A DNA stretch of 27,269 nucleotides from Clostridiales bacterium UBA1234 (GCA_002308995.1 DBWQ01000008.1:38847-66115); one strand, 5' to 3'. Counted from the stretch's first letter, positions 15,082 through 23,924 are shown. Translations and numbers: made by a program. Notes: generated by a model not told the origin, from the sequence alone.

Positions 15082-16758
15082 TTACAAACCACTCACATTT
15101 TCTTTGATTATCTTCCATGCGTCACTTGTTTCAAAGCCCCAGCGCCACGTAGCGACACCAGCAAGTTCATATTCATCCACTAGTTTTACTTTTAACTCTA
15201 ATGCTTTTTCATCTTCAATCCATGCTTTATCCACACGATTTCCATTTCGTATTTCTACTACATACTGTCCCATAAGTTCATCCCATGTGGCGCTACTTTG
15301 GTTAGCGCTTAAATGATTTTTAGCACCTCTCATATACAGAGTAGAACCATTTGGATTTTCTTTGATAACTTCCTCTCCACTCATAGATTCTTGATATTTT
15401 AAACGTTTTGAATAAAACGGAACTCCTAAAATTAATTTTTCTTTTGGAATTTTTTCTTGTTCTAACATTTTACCTATATTTGCTTCCACCCATTTTAGCG
15501 ATGCTACTGGACCATCTTGGTTTCTTCCATATTGATCATATGCCATTAATATCACATAATCCACTGCAGCTCCAATGGCGGTTCTATCATAGCAAAGCGA
15601 CCACGTAGGGCTGCCATCTGGTACTGTCACATCGATAGACACAAGAATGCCATGGTTTCTCAGCATCGCTGAAAATTCCCTCACAAATTGAGAAAATTCT
15701 TCTCTATCCTCTTGTTTCATATTTTCAAAATCGATATTGATTCCTTCAAAATGGTATTTTTCTGCAACCTTTAACACTTCTGTCATAAACTTTTCTCTTG
15801 CATGCATATCCGTAACTAGTTCTGATGTTTTATCTAGCCCCATCGTGTCATTTTTTACGGTTGGCCATAAGGCATACCCTCTATTTTTTGCCCAATCAAT
15901 GTAGCTTTCATTAATGGTATTTTTTAGTTCTCCCGTTTCGTCTTTCATATAAAGCCATGTTGGAGAAATGGTATTCAGTCCATCAATTTTTGCTTCACTA
16001 GAGCGATCTGGTGTAAAGTTTTCCGCATATTCCCAAGTAAGATGAATTTTTCTACGACTATCACCTACTACCTCCAGTGGAGCAAACTGCAAAATCGTTT
16101 TTCCTTGATCGATGACCTCTTTTTTGACATACCCTAAATTGCCTCTAGCAGTTCTAACTTTTACAAACTCACCGATTTCATCAGTAGCATAAACATATAA
16201 TTCTTCATTTTCTAGATAGCTATCCACTGTCCCTGCAATAGCTTTTCGATACATTTTGACATTCCCTTTTTGGCTTGCTTTTACGATACGATAAGGTTCC
16301 TTTTGTGTCGTAATGATAATTTTATCATTCACAACAGATTGTATTTGAAACATTTCTTCAATCTCTTTTAATGGTAAATAAACAATATCTCCTGAAGTAG
16401 TGGCAGGATATTGAATCTTCCTTTCTTCGCCATTTTTGATTAACTTCGATTCTCCAAGCTTTAATTTCATGATATTTTGATCATTGGTAATAATGACGGT
16501 TCCATATTTTTGATCTAGATAAACATAGCGATCAAAATACTTTTGAACTGTTTTGAATGACAAGAACACATTTCCATTTTCTAGAATAGCAGGATTTGGA
16601 AGATTTTTGGTAACTTCTTTATTATCAATGACAACTCTTACTTCATCCTCCGCATAGGTTACTTGTGGAATAAAGTACTGTGTATAATTACAAATCATAT
16701 AGGCTGCAATTAATAAAACATTTACAACAACTAATTTGATAAAAAAATATTTCTTCAT
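15082..16758 (-). CDS. Secreted GH18-family glycosidase with copper-amine-oxidase-N-like and SH3b-like domains
   Basis: A 558-residue exported protein. Residues 1-30 form a signal or anchor. Residues 43-155 resemble the Cu_amine_oxidN1 / stalk wall module (VRVVIDNKEV, NVFLSFKTVQKYF, DIVYLPLKEIEEMF). Residues 160-215 look like a bacterial SH3 domain. The catalytic GH18 barrel runs from about 235 to the end, with FEGINIDFENM (Asp343, Glu345 as the acid/base) and VDYVILMAYDQYG. The two upstream acidic positions of the DxxDxDxE motif are Glu and Asn, as in YaaH-type spore and wall GH18 proteins. It likely acts on peptidoglycan or N-acetylglucosamine polymers outside the cell. The ATG at 16758 has AGGGG 7 bases upstream and is preferred over 16779. 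Confidence 0.9.
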   Translation of the reverse strand: MKKYFFIKLVVVNVLLIAAYMICNYTQYFIPQVTYAEDEVRVVIDNKEVTKNLPNPAILENGNVFLSFKTVQKYFDRYVYLDQKYGTVIITNDQNIMKLKLGESKLIKNGEERKIQYPATTSGDIVYLPLKEIEEMFQIQSVVNDKIIITTQKEPYRIVKASQKGNVKMYRKAIAGTVDSYLENEELYVYATDEIGEFVKVRTARGNLGYVKKEVIDQGKTILQFAPLEVVGDSRRKIHLTWEYAENFTPDRSSEAKIDGLNTISPTWLYMKDETGELKNTINESYIDWAKNRGYALWPTVKNDTMGLDKTSELVTDMHAREKFMTEVLKVAEKYHFEGINIDFENMKQEDREEFSQFVREFSAMLRNHGILVSIDVTVPDGSPTWSLCYDRTAIGAAVDYVILMAYDQYGRNQDGPVASLKWVEANIGKMLEQEKIPKEKLILGVPFYSKRLKYQESMSGEEVIKENPNGSTLYMRGAKNHLSANQSSATWDELMGQYVVEIRNGNRVDKAWIEDEKALELKVKLVDEYELAGVATWRWGFETSDAWKIIKENVSGL

Positions 16759-16844
16759 TTGTATACCCCTATCTTTCATAAACTTATAAAAATATGATAT
16801 ACAATTCTATGAGCAAAATCAATTAATTTTTTTGTCATTTTCTC

Positions 16845-16873
16845 TTTATTATTGTATTTTTTTATTGTATAAT
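16845..16873 (+). promoter_or_regulatory. Probable promoter of the nfeD-SPFH pair
   Basis: TATAAT at 16868-16873 is a perfect -10 box. The best -35 at 17 bp spacing is the weak TTTATT (16845-16850), in T-rich DNA. Confidence 0.45.
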
Positions 16874-16914
16874 ATGCTTGTAAGTTTTCATCACGTGAGA
16901 AAGGAGGAAATCTT

Positions 16915-17355
16915 ATGACAATTCAAATTTGGACTCTTTGGCTAATACTAGCTGGTTTCTTTTTCATATTAGAAATTGCAACAGAAGGCTTTTTGGTATG
17001 TTGGTTTGGTGTTGGTGCGTTATGCGCCATGGGAATTAGTTTTTTATTTCCAGAATCTTATCTTCTCCAAGTAGCTATTATGGCAGTTATTTCTATCATT
17101 TTGGTGCTTAGTACTAGAAAACTATTTAAAAAGTTTTCTGCAAAAGATAATTTACAAACCAATGTCTACACCATTCTCGGGAAAAAAGCTCTTGTTTCTC
17201 AAACGATAGACAATCTTAAGGGACAAGGTCAAATTAAAATTGATGGTGATGTTTGGTCTGCTAGAAATGAAACTGACGACATTATTTCTGAAGGCGAAGC
17301 CGTGGAAATTGTTCGCATCGATGGTGTGAAAGCTATCGTTAAAAAATCGAATTAA
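16915..17355 (+). CDS. nfeD: NfeD-like membrane protein
   Basis: The 146-residue short NfeD form (no protease domain). It has an N-terminal membrane segment (IWTLWLILAGFFFILEIAT), a glycine-rich second segment (FGVGALCAMGISFLF) and a third (LQVAIMAVISIILVL), then a soluble OB-fold of about 70 residues (LGKKALVSQTI..GQIKIDGDVWSA..EAVEIVRIDGVKAIVKK). In this family the OB-fold faces the cytosol and partners the SPFH protein encoded next, 15 bp downstream. The ribosome binding site is AAGGAGG. Together they are thought to organise membrane microdomains or aid membrane stress tolerance. Confidence 0.9.
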   Translation: MTIQIWTLWLILAGFFFILEIATEGFLVCWFGVGALCAMGISFLFPESYLLQVAIMAVISIILVLSTRKLFKKFSAKDNLQTNVYTILGKKALVSQTIDNLKGQGQIKIDGDVWSARNETDDIISEGEAVEIVRIDGVKAIVKKSN

Positions 17356-17370
17356 AGGAGGATTTTTCAA

Positions 17371-18309
17371 ATGACTGGACCTATTGTATTTTTAATTATT
17401 GTGTTAATTCTTGTGTTGATCATTGCTTTAAAATCTTTCAAAAAAGTTCAACAATCAGAAGTCTTAATTATTGAACGTTTAGGAAGATATCATAAAACCG
17501 CTGTTGCTGGTTTAAATTTTATCATGCCATTTGTGGATAGTGTAAGAGCACGTGTGGATTTAAGAGAGCAAATCATGGATGTTCCACCACAAAACGTGAT
17601 TACCAAAGATAATGTTACGATTCGTATCGATACCGTTGTATTCTACCAAATTACGGATGCTAGGAAAGCTGTATACGAAATTCAAAATTTAAGAATGGCA
17701 ATTCAAAACATTACCAATACCACCATGCGTGATTTAGTTGGTAAAATGGACTTAGATAGTACCTTTAGTTCTAGAAAAGAAATGAACGAGCACCTTCGTA
17801 TTATTTTGGATGAAAAGACAGATAAATGGGGCTGTAAAGTAAATGCCGTAGAAATTAAAGATATTGATCCTCCAAAGGATATTCGTGATGCCATGGAAAA
17901 ACAAATGAATGCAGAAAGAAATAAAAGAGCTGTCATTTTGGATGCTGAAGGTCAAAAGCAAGCTGCTATTACGATTGCAGAAGGTCAAAAAGAATCTAGT
18001 ATTCTTCAAGCTGATGCTGCTAAAGAAGTTAACATTAGAAAAGCAGAAGGTATTCGTCAAGCAAGGATCCTTGAAGCAAATGGTGAAGCTGAAGCTATCC
18101 GCTCTATTTCAGAAGCAAAAGCAAGAGAGATTGAAGTGGTATATAATGCGATTAAAAATACAAATCCAGACGATAAATTAGTTGCTATTAAATCTCTAGA
18201 AGCTATGCAAGAAATTGCAAAAGGTCCAGCAAACAAAGTATTTATTCCATTTGATACTGCCAAAACCTTAGGTAGCCTTGGGGCTTTAAAAGAAATCACA
18301 AAAGAATAA
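17371..18309 (+). CDS. SPFH/Band 7 domain membrane protein (paraslipin/QmcA type)
   Basis: A 312-residue protein with one N-terminal membrane segment (residues 4-22), a Band 7/SPFH domain (EVLIIERLGRYHKTAVAGLNF, DVPPQNVITKDNVTIRIDTV, CKVNAVEIKDIDPP), then a long helical region rich in Glu, Ala and Lys (NAERNKRAVILDAEGQKQAA onward) that forms the oligomer coiled coil, and a C-terminal segment with FIPFDTAKTLGSLG. Such proteins form large ring assemblies on the membrane. It is preceded by AAAGGAGG and lies 15 bp after nfeD. Paraslipin/QmcA assignment is preferred over HflK/HflC, since no paired second SPFH gene is present. Confidence 0.92.
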   Translation: MTGPIVFLIIVLILVLIIALKSFKKVQQSEVLIIERLGRYHKTAVAGLNFIMPFVDSVRARVDLREQIMDVPPQNVITKDNVTIRIDTVVFYQITDARKAVYEIQNLRMAIQNITNTTMRDLVGKMDLDSTFSSRKEMNEHLRIILDEKTDKWGCKVNAVEIKDIDPPKDIRDAMEKQMNAERNKRAVILDAEGQKQAAITIAEGQKESSILQADAAKEVNIRKAEGIRQARILEANGEAEAIRSISEAKAREIEVVYNAIKNTNPDDKLVAIKSLEAMQEIAKGPANKVFIPFDTAKTLGSLGALKEITKE

Positions 18310-18321
18310 TTCGTAAATCAT

Positions 18322-18356
18322 AAAAAAAGATGTGGCTTGTGCCACATCTTTTTTTT
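18322..18356. terminator. Bidirectional terminator between the SPFH gene and groEL
   Basis: AAAAAAAGATGTGGC-TTGT-GCCACATCTTTTTTTT is a perfect stem with A and T tracts on both sides. It ends both converging transcripts. Confidence 0.93.
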
Positions 18357-18371
18357 GATTTAGATTTATGA

Positions 18372-20006
18372 TTAATACATGCCGTCCATGCCACCCATTG
18401 GAGCTTGGTCATGTCCACAAGAACACTTTTCTTCTTTCTTATCTGCTACTAAACTCTCAGTTGTTAATACCATTGATGCTACACTTGCAGCATTTTGAAG
18501 AGCAGAACGTGTTACTTTCGTTGGATCAATAATGCCCTCCTTTTTCATATCGACATACTTTTCGTTTAAAGCATCAAAACCAGTTCCTACACTACTTTGT
18601 TTTACTTTATCTAAAATGATACTTCCTTCTAACCCTGCATTAAATGCAATTTGCTTAATTGGCTCTTCTAGTGCCATTAAAACAGTTTTAACACCCGTTT
18701 TTTCGTCTCCCTCTGTCTTATCAAGTAGTTTTTCAACTGCTGGCATAGCGTTCACGTAAGCCGTTCCACCACCAGCAACAATTCCCTCTTCTACTGCTGC
18801 ACGAGTTGCAGAAAGAGCATCTTCGATACGAAGCTTCTTTTCTTTCATTTCGATTTCGGTGGCAGCGCCAACTTCAATTACAGCAACGCCACCAACGAGT
18901 TTGGCAAGTCTTTCTTGCAATTTCTCTTTATCGTAAGTGGATTCGGTTCTTTCAAGTTCGCTTCTAATGTGTTGTACTCTTTCTTTTAATGCATCTTTAT
19001 TACCCGCACCATCTACAATAATAGTGTTATCTTTTTGCACTTTCACTTGTTTTGCACGACCAAGTTGAGTAAGCTCTACTTCTTTAAGCTCTAAGCCAAG
19101 TTCTTCCGTAATGACTTCTCCCCCTGTTAAAATGGCAATATCTTTCAGCATTTCTTTTCTTCTGTCTCCAAATGCTGGAGCTTTGACCGCAACGCATTGG
19201 AAGGTACCTCTTAGTTTGTTTAGTACTAGTGTGGTTAAAGCATCGCCATCGACATCTTCTGCAATGATGACTAATTTCTTACCTTGTTGAACAATTTGCT
19301 CAAGGATTGGAAGAATTTCTTGAATATTAGATATCTTTTTATCCGTAATTAAGATATATGGTTCATCCATCACAGCTTCCATTTTATCGGTATCTGTTAC
19401 CATGTATGGTGAAATATAGCCTTTATCAAATTGCATACCTTCTACCACATTTAGATTTGTTCCCATCGTTTTAGATTCTTCGATAGTGATAACACCATCA
19501 TTAGAAACCTTTTCCATGGCATCGGCAATTAAGCCACCAATTTCTTCATCGTTAGCAGAAATAGAAGCAACCTTAGCAATATCATCTTTGCCACTTACCT
19601 TGGTGCTATTGGCTTTAATAGCTTCTACTGCTGTATCAATCGCTTTTTGAATGCCTCTTCTCATCACCATTGGGTTAGCGCCAGCTGCTACATTCTTAAT
19701 GCCTTCATGAATCATGGCTTGCGCTAAAACTGTTGCTGTTGTTGTACCATCACCTGCTACATCGTTGGTTTTGGTAGAAACTTCTTTGACAAGTTGTGCT
19801 CCCATATTCTCGAATGGATCTTCTAGTTCAATCTCTTTGGCAATGGTTACGCCATCATTCGTAATTAATGGGGCACCAAATTTTTTATCTAATACAACGT
19901 TTCTTCCTTTTGGACCAAGTGTTACTTTGACAGTATTGGCAAGGGAATTGACACCTCTTTCCAATGCCTTTCTAGCATCTTCTCCATAAATAATTTCTTT
20001 ACTCAT
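18372..20006 (-). CDS. groEL: 60 kDa chaperonin GroEL
   Basis: GroEL is the ATP-driven folding chamber, a double ring of 14 subunits capped by GroES. The 544-residue protein is full length. It has TLGPKGRNVVLDKKFG near the N terminus, the nucleotide site AGDGTTTATVLAQA and the segment RIEDALSATRAAVEEGIVAG. The C-terminal tail ends CSCGHDQAPMGGMDGMY: only two short GGM/GM units, preceded by an unusual CSCGH, where most GroEL tails are longer GGM repeats. It lies 13 bp after groES with GGAGGTAAT before the ATG. Confidence 0.98.
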   Translation of the reverse strand: MSKEIIYGEDARKALERGVNSLANTVKVTLGPKGRNVVLDKKFGAPLITNDGVTIAKEIELEDPFENMGAQLVKEVSTKTNDVAGDGTTTATVLAQAMIHEGIKNVAAGANPMVMRRGIQKAIDTAVEAIKANSTKVSGKDDIAKVASISANDEEIGGLIADAMEKVSNDGVITIEESKTMGTNLNVVEGMQFDKGYISPYMVTDTDKMEAVMDEPYILITDKKISNIQEILPILEQIVQQGKKLVIIAEDVDGDALTTLVLNKLRGTFQCVAVKAPAFGDRRKEMLKDIAILTGGEVITEELGLELKEVELTQLGRAKQVKVQKDNTIIVDGAGNKDALKERVQHIRSELERTESTYDKEKLQERLAKLVGGVAVIEVGAATEIEMKEKKLRIEDALSATRAAVEEGIVAGGGTAYVNAMPAVEKLLDKTEGDEKTGVKTVLMALEEPIKQIAFNAGLEGSIILDKVKQSSVGTGFDALNEKYVDMKKEGIIDPTKVTRSALQNAASVASMVLTTESLVADKKEEKCSCGHDQAPMGGMDGMY

Positions 20007-20019
20007 AAGATTACCTCCT

Positions 20020-20304
20020 TTAAGACTCTACAATGGCTAAAACTTCATCTTGTTTTACAATGATATATTCTTCGTCATCATACTTGATGGCTGTGCCTGC
20101 ATATTTAGAATAGACAACTCTATCTCCAACTGCAAGCTCCATCTTTACCTCTTTGCCGTCAACCAAACCACCATTTCCAACAGCAACTACTGTTGCAATT
20201 TGCGATTTTTCTTTGCTATTTTGCGCAAGTACAATTCCGCTCTTGGTTGTTTCTTCACTTTCAACAGGTTTTAATACTACTCTGTCTAATAATGGTTTTA
20301 ACAT
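20020..20304 (-). CDS. groES: 10 kDa co-chaperonin GroES
   Basis: GroES forms the seven-subunit lid of GroEL. The protein has 94 residues from MLKPLLDRVVLKPVES. The mobile loop (residues 17-30: EETTKSGIVLAQNS) and the C-terminal EEYIIVKQDEVLAIVES are clear. The open frame reaches 20322, but AAGGAGG is correctly spaced to the ATG at 20304, and the family N terminus begins there. It is the first gene of the CIRCE-controlled groESL operon. Confidence 0.98.
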   Translation of the reverse strand: MLKPLLDRVVLKPVESEETTKSGIVLAQNSKEKSQIATVVAVGNGGLVDGKEVKMELAVGDRVVYSKYAGTAIKYDDEEYIIVKQDEVLAIVES

Positions 20305-20326
20305 AAAAAAGACCTCCTTCAATCTT

Positions 20327-20353
20327 TTAGCACTCTCTCATCTAGAATGCTAA
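20327..20353. promoter_or_regulatory. CIRCE element, HrcA operator
   Basis: TTAGCACTC, 9 bp spacer, GAATGCTAA. Only one base differs from the consensus TTAGCACTC-N9-GAGTGCTAA. It lies between the promoter and groES, indicating heat-shock control by HrcA. hrcA itself is not in the window. Confidence 0.95.
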
Positions 20354-20356
20354 TTC

Positions 20357-20385
20357 ATCATATACAATTAGTCAGAAAAAGTCAA
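20357..20385 (-). promoter_or_regulatory. Sigma-A promoter of groESL
   Basis: On the minus strand, TTGACT (20380-20385) and TATGAT (20357-20362) are separated by 17 bp, directly upstream of CIRCE. Confidence 0.85.
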
Positions 20386-20478
20386 GACCCTCCCATTAAA
20401 ATTCATCAAAATTTCATCGACAGAAAACAAGCAAGACGGACTTTGCCATTTCTTTCTAAATGTTTTTCACAATTATTA

Positions 20479-20507
20479 TAGACATTTAAATTCATAATCG
20501 GTATAAT
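20479..20507 (+). promoter_or_regulatory. Promoter of the unrecognised gene at 20526
   Basis: TAGACA (20479-20484), 17 bp, TATAAT (20502-20507). The expected start of transcription falls almost on the ribosome binding site GAGGTG (20515-20520), so the leader would be very short. Confidence 0.75.
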
Positions 20508-20525
20508 AAAAATGAGGTGAATTTT

Positions 20526-21464
20526 ATGATTTTTATTACCAATGATATCCTACAAAACAAAGATGAATTTGATAGTTTAATTCAAAGAGAATGTGAATAC
20601 ATTGATTCACTTGTTAATTTACAAACAAAGCAAAAAAACACAATTTCTAACTATATGAATGTATTCTTCTCTTCTCCAGAATATATTAATATTGAAACGG
20701 TTGATGAACTAAAAAAATTCTCCACGGAGTTTAAAACGAATTTAGAAACAACCAATCATAACGTAGATTTACTAAACTCTTATAAAACAGAAGTAGCAAA
20801 TTTGACAACCACTTCTAGCCCAGAAACAATTAATGCCATTAACGCTAAAAGTATGGATATTTGTAAAAGTGTGCTTCTTTCCATTTCAGAAATCGAGAGC
20901 TCTTTGCAAGAATTTTCTAACGAGTTTTGCAAATATAACGCTACGAAAGAAACTACCAACGACGACTATGAAACAGATAGCATGAAGTTTATTAATCAAA
21001 AAGATATTACAGAAACAACAACAAAAACAGAAAGCAAGCCACTATTTGATACCACGATTCCTGAGAATACTCTTTTAATCTCAGAAAAATCGAACTTAGT
21101 GTATTTGCCTTATACCAATGATGAGCTTCGCAAGTTAAAAGATACGTATCCTAATGCAACAACTGAGTCTATTATTAACAAGTATTATACGAGAAAGGCA
21201 AAAGAATACCGTAATCCTCCGATTGCAAGATTTAAAGAAGCTTATAGATTAGTGCGCAATAAAGAAAAAATGTCCATTTTGGATGCTTCTAATTTAGGGC
21301 TTGAATTGTGTTTTAAGTCTAATCTTCATCCAGCAATTATTTCTGCTTGTCGTTCCATTAATGAACTAGATGAATACCTTGGATGCCTTGAACGTAATCA
21401 TACCGATAAATTTAGCGGATTCCATATTAAATTTGACGTAGCTCCTACTTTGTACAAGAAATAA
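20526..21464 (+). CDS. Unrecognised 312-residue cytosolic protein
   Basis: I do not recognise this protein. It has no signal or membrane segment. Residues 1-125 are largely helical with many Asn, Thr, Ser and Glu (SLIQRECEYIDSLVNLQTKQ, SVLLSISEIESSLQEFSNEF) and may form a coiled coil. Residues 130-170 are a low-complexity, Thr-rich linker (ETTNDDYETDS, ITETTTKTESK). Residues 180-312 look like a separate folded domain (LVYLPYTNDELRKLKDTYPN, NKYYTRKAKEYRNPPIARFKEAYRLV, LGLELCFKSNLHPAIISACR). The frame opens at a GTG (20517), but that is part of the ribosome binding site, so the ATG at 20526 is used. It is a single-gene unit with its own promoter and terminator. Confidence 0.75.
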   Translation: MIFITNDILQNKDEFDSLIQRECEYIDSLVNLQTKQKNTISNYMNVFFSSPEYINIETVDELKKFSTEFKTNLETTNHNVDLLNSYKTEVANLTTTSSPETINAINAKSMDICKSVLLSISEIESSLQEFSNEFCKYNATKETTNDDYETDSMKFINQKDITETTTKTESKPLFDTTIPENTLLISEKSNLVYLPYTNDELRKLKDTYPNATTESIINKYYTRKAKEYRNPPIARFKEAYRLVRNKEKMSILDASNLGLELCFKSNLHPAIISACRSINELDEYLGCLERNHTDKFSGFHIKFDVAPTLYKK

Positions 21465-21476
21465 TAGTAAGTTTTA

Positions 21477-21512
21477 AAAAACCTCGAATCATCCTAATTC
21501 GAGGCTTTTTAT
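21477..21512 (+). terminator. Terminator of the gene at 20526-21464
   Basis: CCTCGAAT (21482-21489) pairs with ATTCGAGG (21497-21504), followed by CTTTTTATT. A-rich bases before the stem extend the pairing. Confidence 0.9.
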
Positions 21513-21524
21513 TATCCAAAAATT

Positions 21525-21558
21525 AACCCCTAACAAATTTGCTTGTTAGGGGTTTTTT
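21525..21558. terminator. Terminator at the end of the SipW/Hint operon, possibly bidirectional
   Basis: CCCCTAACAA (21527-21536) and TTGTTAGGGG (21543-21552) form a perfect 10 bp stem. Plus-strand reading is followed by TTTTTT; minus-strand reading by TTAATTTTT. It ends the minus-strand operon directly after the Hint gene. Confidence 0.9.
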
Positions 21559-21560
21559 GG

Positions 21561-23924
21561 TTATTCTTCATATACTGCGATAAAATGCATATTGTAGTCG
21601 ATTACTGCTTGCTCACCTGGAGCATATTTTGTGCCGGTAGAAGTTTCTATATAATAGCTTGCACCTGAATCTGGCATCTTGACTTTCTCTCCTTCAAACA
21701 CTTCTTGCTTTTCCATGCTGTCTTTTAACTGGATAGTAGCAATAAAGCGATATTTTCCGTCCACCATCTTTGGCGAAATGGTATTGTGCAAAATAAAACT
21801 AGAAAGAAATTCATAAGGAATCTCTTCCCCAAAGAATGCCTTGAGATTTTGTAAATCTAAACCATGGAACAAGTATTGGGCAAAATACTCTTTAAAATCT
21901 TCATAAGAAAACTTTTCACTTTCACATACTTTTTTATAGTTTTCTGAATAAATGGCATTATCCTTAAAACCGTAGAAGTTTGACATACTGCAATAAGTAT
22001 TGATCGTAATTACATCACCTGCCACCAAATTATATACTTTCGGTGTGACAATACAAGTGTACCCAACATCTTGCTCAATTCTTTCTATTTTTTCTACACC
22101 AACCACTTCTAGTTGTTGATTTTTTACTTTATAAATGCGACTTCCCACATGAAATACATTTTTGTCTTGCACATTTACATAGTTTCTAAGATCAACATCA
22201 TAAAGAGAATGATTACCAACAATATCTAAAAAGCTTCCATCACTAAAAGTAATTCTATCAAAAGAGTTTGTATAAGATGGTATTTCTATCCACAAAGGAT
22301 ATACACTCGTGAATTTTCCATTCACATGATCATATACACATACTAAATCATCATACGTAATCTCTTCTATCTTTCGATAAGTACCATCTGCCATTAGCAC
22401 CTTAGTTCCGAAAGCAAGACAGACATCACCACCACCACCTTGCGTAGTGGTAACATTGATTTCTAGATTACCCAAGACATTAGGAACCGAAAGATTGGTA
22501 CCATTTTGATTATATTCACTCGAATTAAGCGTTCTTCCCCCCATCTTAACGGTTAATGAGTCTATCGAATAATTGTTTCTTAGCGTAAATGAAGTGGAAT
22601 ACGTAGAACCTCTATTAACAACATCGTTATTGGATCCCGAGGAAGTAACACCAGTCCCTAAAGTATAACTAACCGAAAAATGCCAATCATAAAATTCTTC
22701 GTTAGTTCTACAAGCATGACCCTCATTTGTCGTTGCATCTCTTATGTCAGAAGCTGATGCGGTATTCGCGGTAGGAGTAGCTGTATCATAACCAATAACC
22801 GTAAAATAATAGTTCGTATCGCTTAAACCCGTAATCGTCAGCGTTGTGCTAGCATCCGAGGTTGATTGTCTTTTTACCTCGGTATTCGAAGAGTTAAATA
22901 CAATTACCGAATAATGGTCGATAGCAACATTATCTCTTCCTTGCCATGATACAGAAACACTTCCCACAGTATTAAGAATCGTGGCAGATACATTACTAAT
23001 ATATGGAGCAATTTCATCCGGATAGAAAATATTTTGATCTACCAAAGCAATGACATAATTAGCACTGGCACTCGTCGTCCCATCATTAAAAACCAAATCT
23101 ACTCTTTGCGTTTCAGTTCCATACTGTGCACTATTTGCTTTCTGTAAATAAAACGTGTAGGTATCACTGGTGTTGGCAGGAACTGTGAACGTAAGTGGTG
23201 AAACGCCACTTGCATCTGTTACCACAAATTTAGAAGAATCCACTGCAGAAAGAGTAAAAGTTTTAGCCGTTTTATAGGTGTTAATAACTTCTACTTGGTA
23301 CGCACATATAGTGTTACTTCCTGTTAAGTCACCAGAGGAAACAATCGCACTTGCCAGTAAAGATCCCGTATCAATATTGCTAGTTACCTGATGATAATCG
23401 CCGTCAATTTCATACTGTGTTTCATTCACATCAGGTGCCGTAAACGTAAAGGTTACGGTATAAGTAGCCGACCCTTTAGACGGAATCGTATCTCCCGCAC
23501 TAATTCCCGAAACAGTATATCTTATTTGGGAAGTATCATAATACTTTTCCATGTTCATACCATAAACCGTTGGGGTATAGCCTGGCATTACCCACGCATA
23601 ATCATACACACTATCATTCGTCACAGTAATTGTATAAGTTGCCGAATAATCTGTATTATTCGTGGCGTTTGTGCTATCAAAGTATAGATTAAAATCAATA
23701 GACGATGCATCGTAAGTTGGAGTGGTCGTTGCATTTCGAAGTGTTCCCACCGTGACATTCGAGATATAAATATTACCATTTCCAACGACAATTGCACTAC
23801 CCCCAATGTTTAAAGTTTGACGATAGAAGGCAAACCCCACTGTCATCGCCCCTAAAACCACTAGAAGTAGTGCAACTACAATGATATTTGTATAGCTTTT
23901 TTTTATTACTGTTAATTTCATCAT
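21561..23924 (-). CDS. Secreted multidomain protein with SipW-type signal, Fn3-like and Hint (Hedgehog/intein-type) domains
   Basis: A 787-residue exported protein. Residues 8-45 form a SipW-type signal (hydrophobic core, then MTVGFAFYRQTLNIGGSAIV), matching the small protein at the operon start. Residues 45-300 are two beta-rich, Thr/Asn-rich Ig-like regions. Residues 303-397 are Fn3-like (PYISNVSATI..SVSVSWQGRDN..ITGLSDTNYYFTVIGYD). Residues 410-495 form another beta module ending in a GGGG linker. A Hint domain then starts at Cys502 (CLAFGTKVLMADGTYRKIEE), has the block-B-like GNHSLYDVD (His572) and ends near VYNLVAGDVITINTYC (about 630-645). Residues 646-787 form a C-terminal domain; its end (GTKYAPGEQAVIDYNMHFIA) resembles bacterial surface repeats. 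Hint domains self-cleave at the first Cys. The C-terminal His-Asn of splicing inteins is absent, so cleavage rather than splicing is inferred. The start overlaps the preceding stop as ATGA. Confidence 0.85.
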   Translation of the reverse strand: MMKLTVIKKSYTNIIVVALLLVVLGAMTVGFAFYRQTLNIGGSAIVVGNGNIYISNVTVGTLRNATTTPTYDASSIDFNLYFDSTNATNNTDYSATYTITVTNDSVYDYAWVMPGYTPTVYGMNMEKYYDTSQIRYTVSGISAGDTIPSKGSATYTVTFTFTAPDVNETQYEIDGDYHQVTSNIDTGSLLASAIVSSGDLTGSNTICAYQVEVINTYKTAKTFTLSAVDSSKFVVTDASGVSPLTFTVPANTSDTYTFYLQKANSAQYGTETQRVDLVFNDGTTSASANYVIALVDQNIFYPDEIAPYISNVSATILNTVGSVSVSWQGRDNVAIDHYSVIVFNSSNTEVKRQSTSDASTTLTITGLSDTNYYFTVIGYDTATPTANTASASDIRDATTNEGHACRTNEEFYDWHFSVSYTLGTGVTSSGSNNDVVNRGSTYSTSFTLRNNYSIDSLTVKMGGRTLNSSEYNQNGTNLSVPNVLGNLEINVTTTQGGGGDVCLAFGTKVLMADGTYRKIEEITYDDLVCVYDHVNGKFTSVYPLWIEIPSYTNSFDRITFSDGSFLDIVGNHSLYDVDLRNYVNVQDKNVFHVGSRIYKVKNQQLEVVGVEKIERIEQDVGYTCIVTPKVYNLVAGDVITINTYCSMSNFYGFKDNAIYSENYKKVCESEKFSYEDFKEYFAQYLFHGLDLQNLKAFFGEEIPYEFLSSFILHNTISPKMVDGKYRFIATIQLKDSMEKQEVFEGEKVKMPDSGASYYIETSTGTKYAPGEQAVIDYNMHFIAVYEE

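Noticed and set aside
21561..23924. Intein that splices out of the 787-residue protein
   Set aside because: The first Cys and a block-B-like histidine are present, but the C-terminal His-Asn followed by Cys/Ser/Thr is not clear (the end reads VITIN-TYC), no homing endonuclease is inserted, and the flanks are not a conserved enzyme. A cleaving Hint domain is a better reading.
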